A DNA stretch of 5,688 nt from an uncultured Paraburkholderia sp. (GTDB lineage: Bacteria; Pseudomonadota; Gammaproteobacteria; Burkholderiales; Burkholderiaceae): positions 1 through 5,688 of the forward strand of contig CALFSF010000543.1 of the NCBI GenBank assembly GCA_937917025.1, read 5' to 3'. Positions 5,293-5,688 of this stretch are shown here, piece after piece; position 1 is the first letter of the stretch; every line of letters starts with the position of its first letter. The translations under genes were made by a program, and so were the position numbers. The notes under the pieces are model-generated. The model was not told where the DNA came from. It did no database searches and was given only the letters and a program-made list of their open reading frames with translations.

Positions 5293-5688
5293 ATGCTGAA
5301 AGTGTGCGTTTTCGGAGCCGGCGCGATCGGTGGATATATCGCCGGTCATCTCGCTCGGGCGGGGCAGTGCGAGGTCAGCGTGGTGGCGCGCGGCCAGACG
5401 CTCGACGCGATCCGCGAACACGGTCTGCGGGTGATTACACCATCGGAAGATTTCACCGTCCGCGTGAAGGCCGTCGAGGACGCGCGCGAACTCGGCGTGC
5501 AGGACTACGTGTTCGTCACGCTCAAAGCTCATTCGCTACCCGCCGCGGCACCGCAGATCGCCACCCTGATGGGCCCGGAGACGGCGTTGGTCACCGCGGT
5601 CAATGGCGTTCCCTACTGGTATTTCCATGGCATCGATTCGCCCTTCCGCGGCCGCGTTGTGGAAAGCGTCGATCCCGGCGGCGTGCTC
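5293..5688 (+). CDS. ketopantoate reductase family protein (PanE/ApbA-like), N-terminal part
   Basis: The first 132 codons are present and the gene continues past the window. MLKVCVFGAGAIGGYIAGHL begins the NADP-binding Rossmann fold with G8-A-G-A-I-G13. Arg33 after the second strand (VVARG) fits NADPH. TLKAHSL holds the conserved Lys78 and VNG holds Asn104, matching substrate and cofactor contacts in E. coli PanE (Lys72 and Asn98). The segment NGVPYWYFHG is typical of a betaproteobacterial paralog group. In E. coli, PanE reduces 2-dehydropantoate to pantoate for CoA synthesis. Paralogs near catabolic genes may reduce other 2-oxo acids, so the specific substrate is open. The catalytic Lys and Glu of the C-terminal domain lie outside the window. 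It is transcribed away from the SDR gene and may or may not belong to the same pathway. Confidence 0.9.
   Translation, partial: MLKVCVFGAGAIGGYIAGHLARAGQCEVSVVARGQTLDAIREHGLRVITPSEDFTVRVKAVEDARELGVQDYVFVTLKAHSLPAAAPQIATLMGPETALVTAVNGVPYWYFHGIDSPFRGRVVESVDPGGVL

Noticed and set aside
5056..5532. Minus-strand frame of 158 codons overlapping the PanE-like gene start
   Set aside because: It is antisense to a well-supported Rossmann N-terminus and has no recognisable domain of its own.

Overview
The window looks like a piece of a high-GC betaproteobacterial chromosome, most likely Burkholderia sensu lato (Paraburkholderia, Caballeronia or Burkholderia). This rests on the GC-rich third codon positions, the mix of catabolic families, and the style of the ketopantoate-reductase-like paralog at the right end. 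The taxon is an inference from sequence style, because no rRNA or other marker is present.

Left half, plus strand (1-2922): a compact catabolic operon. It starts with the last 59 codons of a cytochrome P450 carrying the haem-thiolate motif. A small 3Fe-4S-type ferredoxin (221-472) follows, then an FAD/NAD(H) ferredoxin reductase of the putidaredoxin reductase type (469-1722) whose start overlaps the ferredoxin stop. A class III (CaiB/BaiF) CoA-transferase (1756-2922) ends the run. Together the first three genes make a complete class I P450 system: NADH to FAD reductase to ferredoxin to P450. The CoA-transferase suggests that the hydroxylated product, or a later acid, is activated as a CoA thioester. 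The substrate cannot be read from this window.

Middle, minus strand (2925-4868): a LysR-family regulator that ends 2 bp from the CoA-transferase stop, tail to tail. Upstream of it lies a classical short-chain dehydrogenase/reductase (SDR). The 197 bp between SDR and LysR hold one possible small ORF. The SDR could oxidise the alcohol made by the P450, and the LysR protein is the obvious candidate regulator; both are inferences from context.

Right end: a 424-bp divergent intergenic region (4869-5292) separates the SDR from the first 132 codons of a PanE/ApbA (2-dehydropantoate 2-reductase) family gene that runs off the window. This gap is rich in dyads. Near the SDR side is a cluster of TGTTCC half-sites (an 11-bp direct repeat 30 bp apart plus an inverted repeat) that looks like an operator. 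Near the PanE-like side is a perfect 8-bp stem followed by a T6 run.

I see no mobile elements, CRISPR arrays, tRNA or rRNA genes. Nothing here is a clearly new system. The most open points are the unknown P450 substrate, the repeat cluster, and the hairpin-T6 element in a divergent promoter region.
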